Positions 43,531-43,732 of a DNA stretch of 43,732 nucleotides are shown piece after piece (positions within the stretch are counted from its first letter, which is position 1; every line of letters starts with the position of its first letter). The DNA comes from Oscillospiraceae bacterium (GTDB lineage Bacteria; Bacillota; Clostridia; Oscillospirales; Acutalibacteraceae): contig SVOQ01000022.1 in assembly GCA_015066345.1 (NCBI GenBank), positions 1 through 43,732 of the forward strand, written 5' to 3'. Position numbers and translations under genes: made by a program. Under the pieces are notes generated by a model, which did not search any database, was not told the origin of the DNA, and saw only the letters and a program-made list of their open reading frames with translations.

Positions 43531-43731
43531 TTACGGTTTTTCAACCTCTAAAAAAAGCATGTCACATTGTTGATATAAAAAGATCGCACGTTCCCGATTT
43601 AATGCATATTCCTTTTCACTTTGGATAATCGGAACTATTGAGCCTGTTGTAAAGACCGATATCAAGAAATCAAAATAAATATCCTCCTGAATGTTTTTAT
43701 ACTCTAACCAATTGTCTTGTGAAAGATTTAT
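43531..43731 (-). CDS. hypothetical protein, C-terminal 66 residues (runs off the window)
   Basis: An open - strand frame enters from the window edge and ends with TAA at 43531-43533, giving 66 residues. It is rich in aromatic and acidic residues, for example NWLEYKNIQEDIYFDFL and YQQCDMLFLEVEKP. No family recognised. The lack of stops over 201 bases in AT-rich DNA, protein-like composition and a terminator hairpin downstream support a real gene. Confidence 0.5.
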   Translation of the reverse strand: MNLSQDNWLEYKNIQEDIYFDFLISVFTTGSIVPIIQSEKEYALNRERAIFLYQQCDMLFLEVEKP

Positions 43732-43732
43732 T

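Noticed and set aside
43054-43731. Prophage or transposon edge
   Set aside because: Only a small membrane protein, a partial unknown gene and short inverted repeats are visible; no integrase, transposase or target duplication was found.

Overview
The window looks like a core chromosomal segment of a low-GC Gram-positive bacterium of the class Clostridia, probably an Oscillospirales/Ruminococcaceae-like gut commensal. Reasons: AddAB instead of RecBCD, FtsEX with a coiled-coil M23 hydrolase, group II ECF transporter genes, a CdaR/PucR-type regulator, MtaB, and DUF378, DUF4830 and DUF5711 proteins typical of Clostridia. Most gene starts have strong AGGAGG-type sites and many promoters are near-perfect TTGACA-17-TATAAT. 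The taxon is inferred, not proven. No transposase, phage gene or CRISPR array was seen. The lineage below class level is a guess.

Layout. 1-1.25 kb: a lipoprotein on the + strand. 1.25-8.1 kb: addB-addA (double-strand break repair) on the - strand, converging on the lipoprotein at a shared terminator. 8.2-15.6 kb: a DUF378 protein, greA, a hypothetical gene, the division operon ftsE-ftsX-M23 hydrolase, a CdaR-like regulator, and a DUF4830 protein followed by an RsuA-type pseudouridine synthase. 15.8-20.5 kb, + strand: a large secreted alpha/beta hydrolase, mtaB, a four-tRNA operon (Gly-Arg-His-Gln), an unusual array of mini-hairpins, and a dCMP deaminase-like gene. 20.6-24 kb: a metallophosphoesterase, a zinc-type CDF exporter divergent from a TetR regulator that shares an operator region with it, and an orphan membrane protein.

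24.1-40.3 kb is one nearly gapless run on the - strand. In transcription order it is ruvC-ruvA-ruvB, glmM, an RlmI-like methyltransferase, ecfA1-ecfA2-ecfT, truA, DUF5711, cvpA, pgsA, a ClpE-like unfoldase, a TetM-like GTPase fused to a YacP/Rae1-type NYN nuclease, and cysK. Many genes overlap or touch, so translational coupling is likely. 40.4-43.7 kb: an SH3-domain membrane protein coupled to a PflX-type radical SAM protein, a protein with about 32 cysteines, a small membrane protein, and the 3' end of a - strand gene cut by the window edge.

Most notable: (1) two head-to-head sets of variable mini-hairpins joined by a constant ATTTCAC heptamer (19776-19945), several with GNA triloops; (2) the ribosome-targeting GTPase fused to an A-site-type endoribonuclease domain (25029-27620); (3) the cysteine-rich, possibly spore-associated protein; (4) several places where a hairpin coincides with a promoter or a Shine-Dalgarno (SD) site.
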